Source of the DNA: Flabesymbios commensalis
Taxonomy: Eukaryota; Annelida; Polychaeta; Terebellida; Flabelligeridae
Direction of reading: 5' to 3'
DNA: 64,000 nt
NCBI GenBank assembly: GCA_964017125.1
Contig: OZ024914.1
Location: 29,076,801 to 29,140,800 of the forward strand
Below the pieces are notes generated by a model, which saw only the letters and a list, made by a program, of their open reading frames with translations, was not told where the DNA came from and did not search any database. This document shows, one piece after another, positions 1 to 10,537 of this stretch (position 1 is its first letter; the number at the start of each line of letters is the position of its first letter). The position numbers and the translations under genes are program-made.

Positions 1-1030
1 ATCATGAACTAAGACGGCATAAAGTGAGGCCCTAATATACAAATTCAGTCCATTCTGCGTGATTACATGTGCGGATCGATACATTAGTCTAGCTCCAAGG
101 TTTTTGCACAACTACCTTTTCCCGCTGAATTCAACACCGAAGTCTCCGAGACGCACCATGCCTAGCCAAATCTGAACGTCAGGAATACCCCATGTGATAA
201 ACAGAATGACCGTATATGACACAGGGTAAGAGTAATCAAAAAGTGACTAAGCCATTGACAAATATCTAATCTCTTCTAATTTCTAATTTTGAGAGACATC
301 CCTTTTAATTTCTCCTCAAGAGCCCCAGTGTGGAATTAGCCTTAATCGCAATTTTCGTGATGCCCCCCCCCCCCCATTCTAAATGTTAGAAAAGAAAAGT
401 GTGTAGCTTATATTTTATTTATTTATCGAAAGTTGCACTTCAAATTCCCAGTGATTTTGATTGGAGTTGGGTAGCAACGCGAACGTGTATTGGGCAGATA
501 CAGGAATTGACATACGGGGGGACGCCAATTTTTGCAAAAATTTATAGACCTACACAGTACAGCTCGCACAGCCAGTCTCATATGCTCTAGAGGGGTCCAA
601 TGACGCATTTTAGAGCATATTTCGGCTCAAATATCTGGCGCGTGTTAGCTCATTGTAATTTAAGGAAATATGCTGCCGATTGCAAGCCTTTGTATCTTTA
701 TAGTTTTGCCGACAAGTGTCCGTGTGTTGTTATAAGTATTAAAATCTATTGATGATTTAGTGGTGGCTTTGGTGACATTTTATAACGTAAAACTACAAGC
801 CGAGATCACCAATGTAGGCCGAGATCGCATTTTTTATGTATGTATTTTATAAGGATACCCTTATATAACACCCAGCCCAATAATAAAATTCAAAGACGAG
901 GAGGTTTATAAAAATTAAATATCAAAGACAAAGCATATATCATATTAAAGACAAGGCATATATGGGCTTCAAGTAGAAATTATATTATCACATTCAGCCG
1001 AAGTATATACAGGCCTATATATATCATTAT
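1..1030. other. Intergenic DNA, no gene seen
   Basis: AT-rich sequence with only short chance reading frames on either strand. A run of 13 C lies at 363-375. No repeat family used elsewhere in the window is recognisable here. Confidence 0.6.
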
Positions 1031-1366
1031 AAACAAGTAGTGTTTTAATTCAGATTGCAAATAAATAAAATATTCATATAATTGTCTCCTTTGTACTAGA
1101 GTTCAATTGCTTCACAATACATTTATATACACGTAGTGTCTTAATCACATATTGGAAATAAGAGAAATATAAATATATGTACATTGTAAGTTATGCGCAC
1201 ATTTGTGAATTGTCTGTTTCGCATTAGAGTTCAATTGCTTCACACAACATATAAATCATGTACATTCACATAGTGTCTTAATAACATAGATTGAAAATAA
1301 ATAAAATATATGTATGTTATGCGCACATTTGTGAATTGTGAAAGAGTTCAAATACTTCACACAACA
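1030..1366. repeat. Imperfect tandem repeat, about 2.5 units of ~120-130 bp
   Basis: The motif GAGTTCAATTGCTTCACA recurs at about 1099 and 1227 and, more diverged, at 1343. It is followed each time by similar AT-rich text (ATAGTGTCTTAATNACAT, then TTATGCGCACATTTGTGAAT). Unit length drifts from about 128 to 116 bp, so this is an old, diverged tandem duplication. Confidence 0.6.
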
Positions 1367-1690
1367 GGTCCGTGAATCCGACTGCATGATCGCAAGAGGT
1401 CTCTGGCCGCTTTCAGGTTCTTGGGGCCATCACAGTAAAGATCCCACAGGTCAAAAAATTGACCCTGCTGGCGACGATAGTATTGGCTGGTGTCTACGTA
1501 GCTTGTTCTCAGACACCAGGCTGGCAGAGAGTGTGCTGATGGCTTCTTTGCGGTTTAGAAGCTCGATCAGCATGTACAGGGGCATCAAAGTCTTCCCACG
1601 ATGATTTAGACGTCAGGAATGATGTGCTCAGCAGGTAGGAAAGGCAGGCACATCAACTTTCGCAGGATCTTGTATGTACAACATTGGTAA
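1340..1690 (-). pseudogene. Decayed coding-like segment, possibly transposase-derived
   Basis: The stretch is richer in GC than its surroundings. Read on the minus strand, it gives protein-like text in shifting frames: KILRKLMCLPFLPAEHI near 1680, MPLYMLIELLNRKEA near 1590, and FFDLWDLYCDGPKNLKAARD near 1440. The LMCLPFLPAEHI piece resembles the C-terminal part of MULE-type transposases as I recall them, but the match is short. No intact frame remains. It could also be a decayed host exon cluster, and I am not sure of the family. Confidence 0.25.
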
Positions 1691-2230
1691 TATACAACGG
1701 GGGGGGGGGGAAGGTTATACTGCGCCTTAAAAATAATTCTATATTTGTGTTGCAATATAGGCTAATGAGTCCTAGGGATTAAACACTGTGAAACATTAAC
1801 AAGTCAGTGAACCACATCACCACGGTAGCTTAAAGCAAACACAAACACTAGTGTCACACCCTTTGAACACTGTTGAAGACCAGTCTAAAAAGACTTGTTC
1901 TAGAAGCAAATGAAATAAAATTACAGCAGATTCGGTTTTAAATATATACATGTTTGCTCGTCTGTTGGCATCACAAAAAAAGGGGACCGCCAGTAAATAT
2001 CTAATAATATATATATATTGCTAATCGTAAAACTTGTTACTTTATTAAGACAGCTGTTTTTATCCCTGGTGTTCCAGAATGATGGTTGTGGTTATATTGA
2101 CCAAATTTGATCAGCAGCTTGGTTAACTGTTGATATGAGCTTCAGCATTTATATTATTTTTTATTATTTTTTTCATTATATTTTATATAGTCTTTACTTT
2201 GACTATGCATTAAGTTGTTTTTTTAATATT

Positions 2231-3000
2231 TTTGACTTTGACTTTGAGAAGATACTCCAGCAGCTCTCCGTTGTGGAGGATCAGGCCAGAGGGGGGAAAA
2301 GGCTGGCAGACGAAATCTCCCAGCTCACTTTTTAACTCTGCCACAGCTTACGATTTTATTGCAGTTGCCGGAAGATAATTCCTATCAGGCATAGATCGAT
2401 GCCAAAATGAATTTTGTTCCAGTGTGGTGTTAGCTATGATGTGTTTAAAGGCCTGATTGTGCCCACCACGTGTTCTTTTATTTGCTTTGATTTCAAATTT
2501 CGAATGGCTCATTTAAAATTTTGAACATACATAAAAGGATAGAATATTTTCCTCTCGTTGTCAAGTCAGTCCAGCACAAGTTTTAAGTGAGCGCTGTCAC
2601 ACTGGCTGTTTGTCTATAATTTTGGGTGGCAAATCTTTCTGCTGATCTTTCAATTTTTTGTAATTTATTAATGTCATTTTGTCTAAAGGGGTCCCAAACT
2701 GCTGAAGAATATTCTGAGGATGATCTGACCAGGGAGAAATAGGCAGTCTCCCCTAATTTAAGGGGACATGCTTTCAAGTAGGTGCCTCCTGTACTCGCAA
2801 TTTTGTTAATCCTCTCACCGTCATAAAATGCCTGAGCGCTGAATTAATTATTTTTTAAATTGAAGACAGTAATTACTGATGTCGCCAAAAGGCGACATCC
2901 GCAGTCTGCCAGGTGGTCGCCCTTCTGCGCCACTCGCGGTGAAAGGGTTAATGTACGTGGGTCTCCCATTCCAGGGTCTCGCTAAGGCAAACACCATGGT
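2231..3000 (-). mobile_element. LINE fragment, 3' end, same family as LINE A
   Basis: The minus-strand reading matches the last quarter of the LINE A reverse transcriptase ORF, for example YFSLVRSSSEYSSAVWDPF at 2583-2777 and CLSETLEWE near 2960. The 3' boundary is a (TTTGAC)n tail at 2231-2256 on the + strand, as in LINE A. The copy is 5'-truncated and clearly older than A and B. It is split by a 138 bp MITE at 2810-2947. Confidence 0.9.
2810..2947. mobile_element. Short MITE with TTAA target duplication, inside a LINE copy
   Basis: TTAA at 2806-2809 and 2948-2951 flank a 138 bp insert. Intact LINE A reads straight through the same site (near 11145) with a single TTAA, so the pre-insertion site is known. 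The ends are imperfect inverted repeats, CCTCTCACCG on the left and CGGTGAAAGGG on the right. A hairpin GATGTCGCC/GGCGACATC sits at 2879-2898. TTAA duplication is the hallmark of piggyBac-type transposition. Confidence 0.75.
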
Positions 3001-3603
3001 CAGGCGCGGATCTAAATGGTGGGCATGGGGGCTTAACCCCCACCCCCCCCCCCAGTGGGGGATTAAAAAGAACGGCCTTGCAGTGTCCAAAAGAAGCCAA
3101 AAAAGTCAAATATTTCGGCAGAAATTGTTCCAAAATGCAGCAATTAAAGCCTTAGATATGAAAATTTTCCGGGAAAGCATGTTGCAGGACCCCTCTGATA
3201 GCGGATAAGTTAATTGACAATTCGGAGATACCGTACGCGTCGTTCAAAACCTGGATCCGCCACTGCCCTCCTTTTAGACACAACAGAATAGTTAGAAAAA
3301 CTGATGACTACCATAATAACAATAAAGGCAGTATGCTACATCACGGTGGTAGGCCTACATTCTCAAATACTAATTTGTTTTTGTATCTATGTTGCAGCAA
3401 AAAATGTTATAAAGTTATGTATTTGGTAACATCAGTAGGCATATGTTCCTTTGATGAGAAGGGGTATGCATATAATATTACTTTCGTACTTTTATTTCAT
3501 TTTCATTTAAAACGCATCCTCTGCCCAAAACCCCCCACCCAATACTTTTTCAGCAGCAAACACGTGAGCGTTTTGAGATTGGTGGATGGGCGTTTTAAGA
3601 ACA
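3001..3603. other. Intergenic DNA, no gene seen
   Basis: A mixture of C-rich and AT-rich tracts, with phrases such as CCTGGATCCGCC near 3250. A comparable CCTGGATTCACCCCTG lies near 5475, so both may be fragments of a common dispersed repeat. No reading frame looks coding. Confidence 0.5.
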
Positions 3604-3905
3604 AAAATGAAATAGATGGGGTTTAAGTCTACTTTTATACAAATGTAGGCTAAACTGGGCCAGGATAACCTCCTGAGGATGGTGAGATGAATGTATAGAC
3701 ACTGCCCTCCAGACACAAAATTCGAGCCATGGCGGTCTGACGCTGAGCACGGTCACGGAGGCTCCGCACAATATTGAATCTTTACGAGTGAGCGGAGGAG
3801 AAACACTTTGTTTCTTTGAAACTTAAATGCCAGAGCGGGGTTCAGACCCGCGATCTCCGACTTTCCAAGCAGGCAGGTTCAACCACTACACCATGGCCCC
3901 CTTTA
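3604..3905 (-). mobile_element. tRNA-derived SINE, variant with a different 5' head
   Basis: Read on the minus strand it starts with a tRNA-like module: A-box-like TGGTGTAGTGGTTG and B-box-like GGGTCTGAACCCC. Next comes a second tRNA-like module with GTGACCGTGCTCAGCG, and then the tail shared with the SINEs at 4140 and 33019 (ATCTCACCATCCTCAGGAGG). The body and tail match those copies, but the first module is a different tRNA-like sequence. Non-autonomous, transcribed by Pol III when active; the partner LINE is unknown. Confidence 0.8.
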
Positions 3906-4139
3906 AGAACAGCATTTAAACGCCCAATTTGGACCAAAATTTCTGGTCATAGGCCATATATTAATTTACTACAGAAAAATAGTATACACATGAAAACATA
4001 ACTGATCAAAACATAACTGGCATGTTGATTCAGCTGTTATTGTTTGTATGATTCTAACCTAACAGACTGACTATTAATGGCGTCATGCATTAAAGGTGGG
4101 AGTTTTAGGCAAGTTTCCCTAAAACTTTGTGATACAGGG

Positions 4140-4434
4140 GCCGGGGGCCCTAGGGTGGTGGTTAGCACTGCTGCCAGAGTTCGGGGTTTGGTTCCCGGGC
4201 TCGGCGGTTTGAAAGAAACAAAAATGTTTCTTCCTCATCCACTCGTAAAACTCAGTATTCTGGGGAGCCTCCGTGACCGAGAGGTAGCGTGCTCGGCCTC
4301 AGACCGCCACGGCTCGAATTTCGAATCCTGTGTCTGGAGGGCAGTGCCATCTCACCATCCTCAGGAGGTTCTCCTGGCCCAGTTTAGCCTATATGTGCAC
4401 AAAGGTGGCCTAAAGCCCGATTCATTTCATTTTA
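4140..4434 (+). mobile_element. Dimeric tRNA-derived SINE with target site duplication
   Basis: The first tRNA-like module (GGTGGTTAGCAC as A box, GGTTTGGTTCCCGG as B box) resembles tRNA-Glu. A second module follows with GTGACCGAGAGGTAGCG and a B-box-like TTTCGAATCCTG. A conserved tail then ends in CATTTCATTTTA. Flanking direct repeats TTGTGATACAGGG (4127-4139) and TTGTGACACAGGG (4435-4447) differ by one base and mark a LINE-type insertion. The first module has lost part of its anticodon region compared with the copy at 33019. Confidence 0.85.
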
Positions 4435-4447
4435 TTGTGACACAGGG

Positions 4448-5493
4448 AAATTCTAAAACACTAATGTTTGTGTTCATATTGCTGGGAGGGGAAATATTAC
4501 GAATCTAGCCTTTTTTGGTAATAAAACAATATTAAAACTAGTCCTTCGGAAGCGATTGGTCTTGACTGTATAATTAAATCGATGGTGGTTTGACTTTTAG
4601 TCATCGATGAATTTATATGCATTAAATTACAATGTATGATTTCGTTCGCATAGCATATTGTTAAATTCGGATTAAAGCAGTTTTGCTTTACTGAACCATA
4701 ATATTTGCAGTTAGTCGGGCTCCGCTCCTGTGGACGTTGACCATGCCATGCATGTGGTGGGCCCACAATGTTTACACGGCGAATCACAAGAACCCACCAG
4801 CCGTTGAGTTGTGGTTGATATAGGCCTACATTTTCAAGAATACTAAATAAGGGATCTGATATTTATGCAGTAGCCAGGGTAGGAAAACAGACAAAGCGAA
4901 GCTTGAGTCTGAGCCAAAATGATCAGTTCTGAGATGTTTTAATGTTAAAGGAAAACGACAAAAGGAAAACGCCTTGTCTGCCTCTGATACTGGCTATATG
5001 GCCTGCTCCCCCGGGCTCTGTATCACAATAATATTTAATTGAATATTCATTACTTTTGACAGATATTTTATTGACAATGTAAAAAGTTATTTCTGACTTA
5101 TTTGACATAAACAGGATATGTACATACAAATAGTTAGTTTTGTAAAATCACAGGGTAGGCCCTATTATTAAAATTTGTACATGGTAATTATTTGAAAATC
5201 AGTCAAAGTAGGCCTACATTTTTTTAAATATTTGTCATTATGCCCCACTAAAATTCTTCTAATTGTTTCATTTTATGTAAGTTTTAAACCACACTTAGTT
5301 GCCCCCAGATGTCACCAGACGGCAGTAAACGGAGTCTTAAAATTCAAATTTTCTTGTGGGAGCATGCCCTCAAACCCCCCTAGCACAGCACGCCGTGGCG
5401 TGCCCCGCGCCTGCGTGATTGACATGAGGTACGGCACATTCAAATTTAAATTGAACCCCCCCCCTCTGGAAAATCCTGGATTCACCCCTGATG
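4448..5493. other. Intergenic DNA, no gene seen
   Basis: AT-rich, with TAGGCCTA motifs near 4817 and 5210 and a GC-rich patch near 5380-5410. No frame resembles a known protein and no clear element ends were seen. Confidence 0.5.
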
Positions 5494-6303
5494 GTATGGT
5501 GTTGAGGGAACGTTTTCTAGTATTTCGCCTTTTCGGGTTTACTGGAATTCAAGTTTTTTTTATTTTGGCCTAGAATCCCTGAGGACTGAGCATTTTGAGG
5601 GGTTGAAACACATCCCCCATTGATAATGCTCTATATTTGCTTCTGATCTGCTAGACATTTTATCGGGCGATACAGGGGCAGCAGGGGCAGTCAAAGGCCT
5701 TAGTAAACTTTAAGACAACAACATTGTTTTGTTGTGTCTTGCCTTCAAAATTTTGAATAAATTCGTCAGTTGTAATTAAAAACTGGCTTTCACATGATGA
5801 AGTGTTTTGATCAAAAGCCATGTTGTGCAGGTGTTAATTTTTTTCGAAATGGGACAAATTTGTTTACGAATGATTTGTTAGAGTAAATTGGCGCAAGCAC
5901 ATGTGAGGGATAATGGCCTAGGCCTATAGTTTGCCGTAGACTGCCGATCCCCTTTTTGAAGACGTAGGCAACATCAGCCTCTACCCAGTCATCTGGTAAT
6001 TTGTCCCTCTCTAGGCCTAGAAATTGATCAAAAATAATTTTAGGAGAGGGAGATATTTTGTTGGCAGCATTTTTCAGAATCGAATTCAGGAGCTCCTCTA
6101 GACCGTTATGTCTTTCTGCCATTCAAACCTTCGAGTTATCTAGTTAGGGCCTACACTTTGAACAGTAATTTAGGTATATTTGTGGTGTCAGGTAAAAAAC
6201 TGAGCAAAATTGGTTGTTTAATATTTCGGCCTTACGTCTGCTATCTGAATGCAGCTAGCCGTTTTCCTTCAAAGGAAAGACACCATATTTCTATTCTGAC
6301 GTT

Positions 6304-6335
<32 letters not shown>

Positions 6336-6420
6336 CATACATACATACATACATAGGCCTAAAGCCAGATTGGTTTTGAATTTCTTTTCCAGGGATTTAA
6401 AAAAATTGTTTTTCGAGAAA
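5494..6420 (-). mobile_element. LINE fragment, internal part of the LINE A family, decayed
   Basis: The minus-strand text matches the central reverse transcriptase region of LINE A, for example PDDWVEADVAYVFKKG and LTPAQHGF at 5811-6122. The region corresponding to the FADD active site lies near 5650 and is scrambled by deletions. The copy is much more diverged than A or B and carries a (CATA)n expansion at its 5' side. Confidence 0.85.
6309..6356. repeat. Microsatellite (CATA)n
   Basis: About twelve perfect tandem CATA units inside the old LINE fragment. Confidence 0.97.
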
Positions 6421-6424
6421 ACCC

Positions 6425-6570
6425 CAGACCAACTCGGACACTACAGACTCGCCCACTATAACAAACCAACTCGGACCCTACACCAACTCGGACCCCAAGA
6501 TTATATAACCAACTCGGACACTACTCAACCCTGCTGATAGGCCTATTAGTTGAACACAGTCGGACCCTAT
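6425..6570. repeat. Cluster of ACCAACTCGGACCC motifs
   Basis: ACCAACTCGGACACTAC, ACCAACTCGGACCCTAC, ACCAACTCGGACCCCAAG and again ACCAACTCGGACACTAC occur within 110 bp, followed by a degenerate CAGTCGGACCCTA. It is a sister of the ACCAACTCATCCCC motif that builds the ends of the element at 8371-10166. No inverted partner was found. Confidence 0.7.
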
Positions 6571-6782
6571 ATGATTATATAGCAAAAAAAAAGAGGTGAC
6601 ACCTGTTAATTACACTCTGGTATTGTCGAACAATGAGGAGGGTTAATTGAGCTTTCTAGTATATCACACCTTACTAGTCGCCAGGACATGTCATCACTCT
6701 ATTGAGTTGTTACTCCACTGTTGATGTTTATTGCGTTTTGGATGGTGCTTTATCTATTGTTGATGTTAATTGCGTTTTATAT

Positions 6783-7870
6783 CGTGTTTTATCTACTGTT
6801 ACTTACTTACTTACTTGTACTTGTATCATACGACGCCTGGTAGGCCTTTGGCCTGTACGTCGATTTCAACACGTTCATCTTCGTCACTTTCTTCAAAGTA
6901 TTGCATGTGGCGGATGGGTATTGGTTCGAGTTCATTTAAATAGCCATTCCACAACTTATCTAGACGGTTTTTAAAAGAGTTAATTGAGGGTGCTGTTACT
7001 ACCTTCTCGGGGAGACTGTTCCACGGGTTTACAATTTTGTTTCCAAAGAAGTGCTTGCATACCTCCTTTACTTTTTATTTTATTTTTAGACTATGTCCTC
7101 GGCGTGTAGTATCAACGTCTATCGTAAATGGTGTCTCAGATTTGTAAAGCCCGTGGGTGAACTTGTAACATTCAATGACAAATCCACGATCTCTTCTGTA
7201 ATGCATAGAACGTAGCTTTAAGTCCTTCAATCTGTCAATGTAATCTTTATCTTTTAGCTCAGGAATCATTTTTGTTGCCCTGTGTTGTACGCCTTCTATC
7301 AATTTATTATCTTTTTCACATCTTGTATAGCATGCACATTGATTTGGGATCCAGTTGAGTGTAAGAGCGACGAATCAGTCCTAAAATTTTATTTGCTTTA
7401 TTAGTTTGTATTTCAGTGTGAGTCGAGAATTTAATCTTTTGATCAACATGAACACATAAGTCTCTCTCCACCTCAGTCTTCTCCAAAATACTATTTATTT
7501 CATCGTGCTCCATGGTGTAGTCCTGTCTTGGATAATTCCCCCCAATGTGCATTACTTTACATTTTTTAACATTAAATGAAAGTTGCCACTTTTTTGCCCA
7601 ATTAATGAGTCTCATAATATCTGCCTGCAGGGCAATCCTATTGGCCTCACTCGATGCATCTACAAATATTTTGTTGTCATCTGCGAAAATGCATACCATT
7701 ATGTCTTTTTCTTTGGGAAGGTCATTTATCTAGACGACAAAGAGCAGTGGCCCTAAGACACTACCCTGGGGCACCTGTGATAGGACATCTGCCCATGATG
7801 AAGCTACTCTATTCACAGCCACCAGCTGCCTCCTTCCCGTAAGAAAATGTTGGATCCAGTTCAATATTTC
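6783..7870 (-). mobile_element. LINE fragment, CR1/L2-like reverse transcriptase, 3' part
   Basis: On the minus strand, 7316-7699 reads MVCIFADDNKIFVDASSE then LINWAKKWQLSFNVKKCK. This is the FADD catalytic block and the following thumb-side region of a CR1/L2-group reverse transcriptase. 7075-7302 continues with EGVQHRATKMIPELKD and KDLKLRSMHYRRDRGFV. A PQGSVLGPLLF-like segment lies upstream near 7760 with a stop. The 3' border is a (TTAC)n tail at 6791-6815. This family is distinct from LINE A and LINE C. Stops split it into pieces, and it is 5'-truncated. Confidence 0.85.
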
Positions 7871-8370
7871 TCCATTTATGCCATATCATTCTAATTTTCT
7901 AATCAAACCACTGTGTGCATTTCAAAATATAGTAAAATTAATGTTATTCGAAATACCAGACTATATTATTTCATCGTTAGTCATCACATGCAGTGATATA
8001 AATTGCGAAATGAGGCAAAAAGAAATAATAGTAAAAAGCTGAACCAAAATTGAACCATTAATGGTTCAGTGACTTGTGCTTGCTGGGTTATTATAGGGGC
8101 TGAACTAGTCTTGGAATACCAACCGGTAATTTGTGTAGGCTTCGTATCACAGCCAGCACAAGGCATTGGGGATCCGATGTCCGACTAACTCGGTCCCATC
8201 GTCTACGGCTCTGGCCCAACGTTAGATCAATGCGGCTCAACGTCTCGTGTTTGTTATTAAGGGGTTTGATGTTGGTCTAATGGAACATTATATTGGCCAA
8301 TGAATCACCACTATTACGTACATATTGTGCACAGACAGATACCACACCATAGGGCCTATAGGCCCGAATG
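7871..8370. other. Intergenic DNA with a degraded ~100 bp palindromic repeat
   Basis: No coding frame. At about 8180-8262 there is a decayed copy of the window-wide palindromic repeat (CATCGTCTACGG, TGGCCCAACGTTAG, CAACGTCTCGTGTTTG). Confidence 0.5.
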
Positions 8371-10166
8371 GCAGTCAACTCATCCCCCTACCAACTCATC
8401 CCCCATACCCCAGTTCACACCCGGGTAGACCAACTCAACCCCAACGGGCGTGAAGGCTTTACCATCTCATCCCCCCGGCCGTTAATACCTGACCAACTCA
8501 TTCCCAGCCATCGGCCAAGGGTTACCATCTCATGACTATATTGCAGGCTATCTGATCTGTTAGACATACGGGCAGCGATTACTCATACTTTGGGAGTGTA
8601 ATAAAAAACATATTTATTATTAGAAACAATACTTTTTTTTAAATATTTTAAAATGTACACATATTAACATTAAATTAAAAATAGCGCCTATTGTACTTTA
8701 TTGTACTCGTCAGTCGACTCAGACCTATTCAGCTAGAGCTGCTCGTGAGATGTCAACGGCTTTGATAAGCTGTGAGTCTTTGATTAATTCGCTTCACAAA
8801 TAGGCCTACTCGCGAAAATCTAATGCGTTCAAGGGGTCAGATACGATTGCAATTTTAGTATTTTATAGCAAATAAACAAGTGACATACCCGGTATATATG
8901 TCTATCTGATATTAAATAACAAATAACAGTATATGTCATCATTCTGTTGATTACCCTTCACATGTTGATGACGAACAATGAACAGTACAATCACAATTAT
9001 ATTTGATTATATTAGATTATATATATTTATTTAAACAACTAATCCGCCGACGCCACATCTACGAGAAACAGAAAGAAAAAGGTAACTAGGACCTATATAT
9101 CAGTAAAGGTATATTTATTTAAACAACTAATCCTGCGACATCACATTTACGGAAAACAGAATGAGAAAGAAAAGCGTTATTATCAGTATAAAATATTTGA
9201 ATAAGTGATAATCCCTGAAAACACTAACTTGTGAAAGCCGTGGACGTGCATTGATGTGCTATGCATCGCCCGGTATCAGTGCGAATATTTTTAGGTGCTG
9301 TTCAAAATTCAAAGGAGGAGGTGTGATGGTAGGGTCACTGTTAACGCACCAACATTGCAAGGATTTAAGTATTTAAGTGCTGGCAATTGTTTTCGTAATC
9401 ACAGTTTATGAAACACTATAATATTAGGCCTATAGCGGGGCCGTCTATCAAGTATAATTAGGTATAACAGTGGATCGAACGTGAGGTAACTAGCGACCAC
9501 ACATTTCTAATTGACAGTTTATAAAACACTAGTAGTTTCTATACTAATATTACTGACCGGGCCCTCTACAAAGTACAGTTGCTTTCGCTCAACAGTTTAT
9601 CAACTGAATAATTGCAGCACATTGAAATAACTATAATCAAATAAGTAGCCTAGGCCTAGACTACTTATTATTCGCTTGATATAAGACCAAATATTTTTGA
9701 AATCTTGATGTTTAGACGCACATCTCTGATGCACAATAACTGATTTATTAATCAGCTAATATTTAAAAGTAACATAGCCGTGCTAAGCACTTAAAGGGTT
9801 AACTATAAAATATATATCAAGAATTATTAGTTATTTATAACAGTATACTAGCAAAATAACAATTACAACATGTTTTTAAACACTTCTGCTATTATTCTGT
9901 TATTATTACAACAACGATCTTATTAGGCATAATATGCCTGAATTATATTTATTCAAGTCAGATTTAAGTGATCATCATCAAAAATAATCAAATATTATTA
10001 AAAACAAGTTAATACCAACTCATCCCAAAAGGCGCAGCACACATGACTAACTCATCCCTAGCCCTCCAACAGCTATAACCAACTCATCCCCAGACCGTCA
10101 ACACCCATACCAACTCATTCCCTGATATACCGGGGGATGAGTTGGTATAGGGGATGAGTTGACTGC
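8371..10166. mobile_element. 1.8 kb element with repeated-motif terminal inverted repeats
   Basis: The left end GCAGTCAACTCATCCCC then ACCAACTCATCCCCC (8371-8405) is mirrored at the right end by GGGGGATGAGTTGGTAT then GGGGATGAGTTGACTGC (10132-10166). Further copies of ACCAACTCATCCC or CCATCTCATCCCC lie subterminally at 8410-8530 and 10012-10120. There is no ORF inside (AT-rich interior), so it is non-autonomous. The flanks share TAGGGCCTA-like palindromes, so the true outermost base is uncertain by about 15 bp. Superfamily not recognised. Confidence 0.75.
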
Positions 10167-10260
10167 ACACCATAGGCCCTAACTTGATGGTGTACGTACT
10201 ATCGCGTTGTGATCTAATCCAGCTACATTTACATCGATTTTGTGCGGTACATCTTTTCCA

Positions 10261-10300
10261 CGAAACCGGCCGAAACCGACCGAAACCGGCCGAAACCGGC
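10261..10300. repeat. 10 bp minisatellite CGAAACCGGC x4
   Basis: Four consecutive decamers, CGAAACCGGC with one variant CGAAACCGAC, in exact 10 bp register. Confidence 0.95.
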
Positions 10301-10537
10301 CATTAAAAGGCATATATTAGGAATTGTGGACTAATATGGGGGCGTAGCGCAGTCTAATTGGTATAATAAGAATAAATATAAATATATTTTATTTGCATAT
10401 TTAATAAAAGTTGACTTTTAAAGGAAACAAAGTGGAAAATGTATGTCGCGTCAATCCACACAAGCCATTACCGTTACTGCCTAGTACATGTAGTATTGAA
10501 GCACTCACCAGATGTTGTTATAACTAGGCCCTATATG

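Noticed and set aside
2848-3208. Several frames of 60-110 codons on both strands
   Set aside because: They cover a MITE and a LINE remnant plus a C-rich tract, with no consistent protein similarity apart from the LINE piece CLSETLEWE.
3830-3900. Possible tRNA gene on the minus strand
   Set aside because: It has box A and B likeness but is fused to the SINE body and tail, so it is the SINE head rather than a gene.
4077-4508. 143-codon plus-strand frame, and the similar frame at 32981-33334
   Set aside because: Both are SINE sequence read through; the similarity to each other is nucleotide-level repeat identity.
10330-10370. tRNA-like A box (GCGTAGCGCAGTCTAATTGG)
   Set aside because: No B box or cloverleaf follows; at most a scrap of a SINE head.
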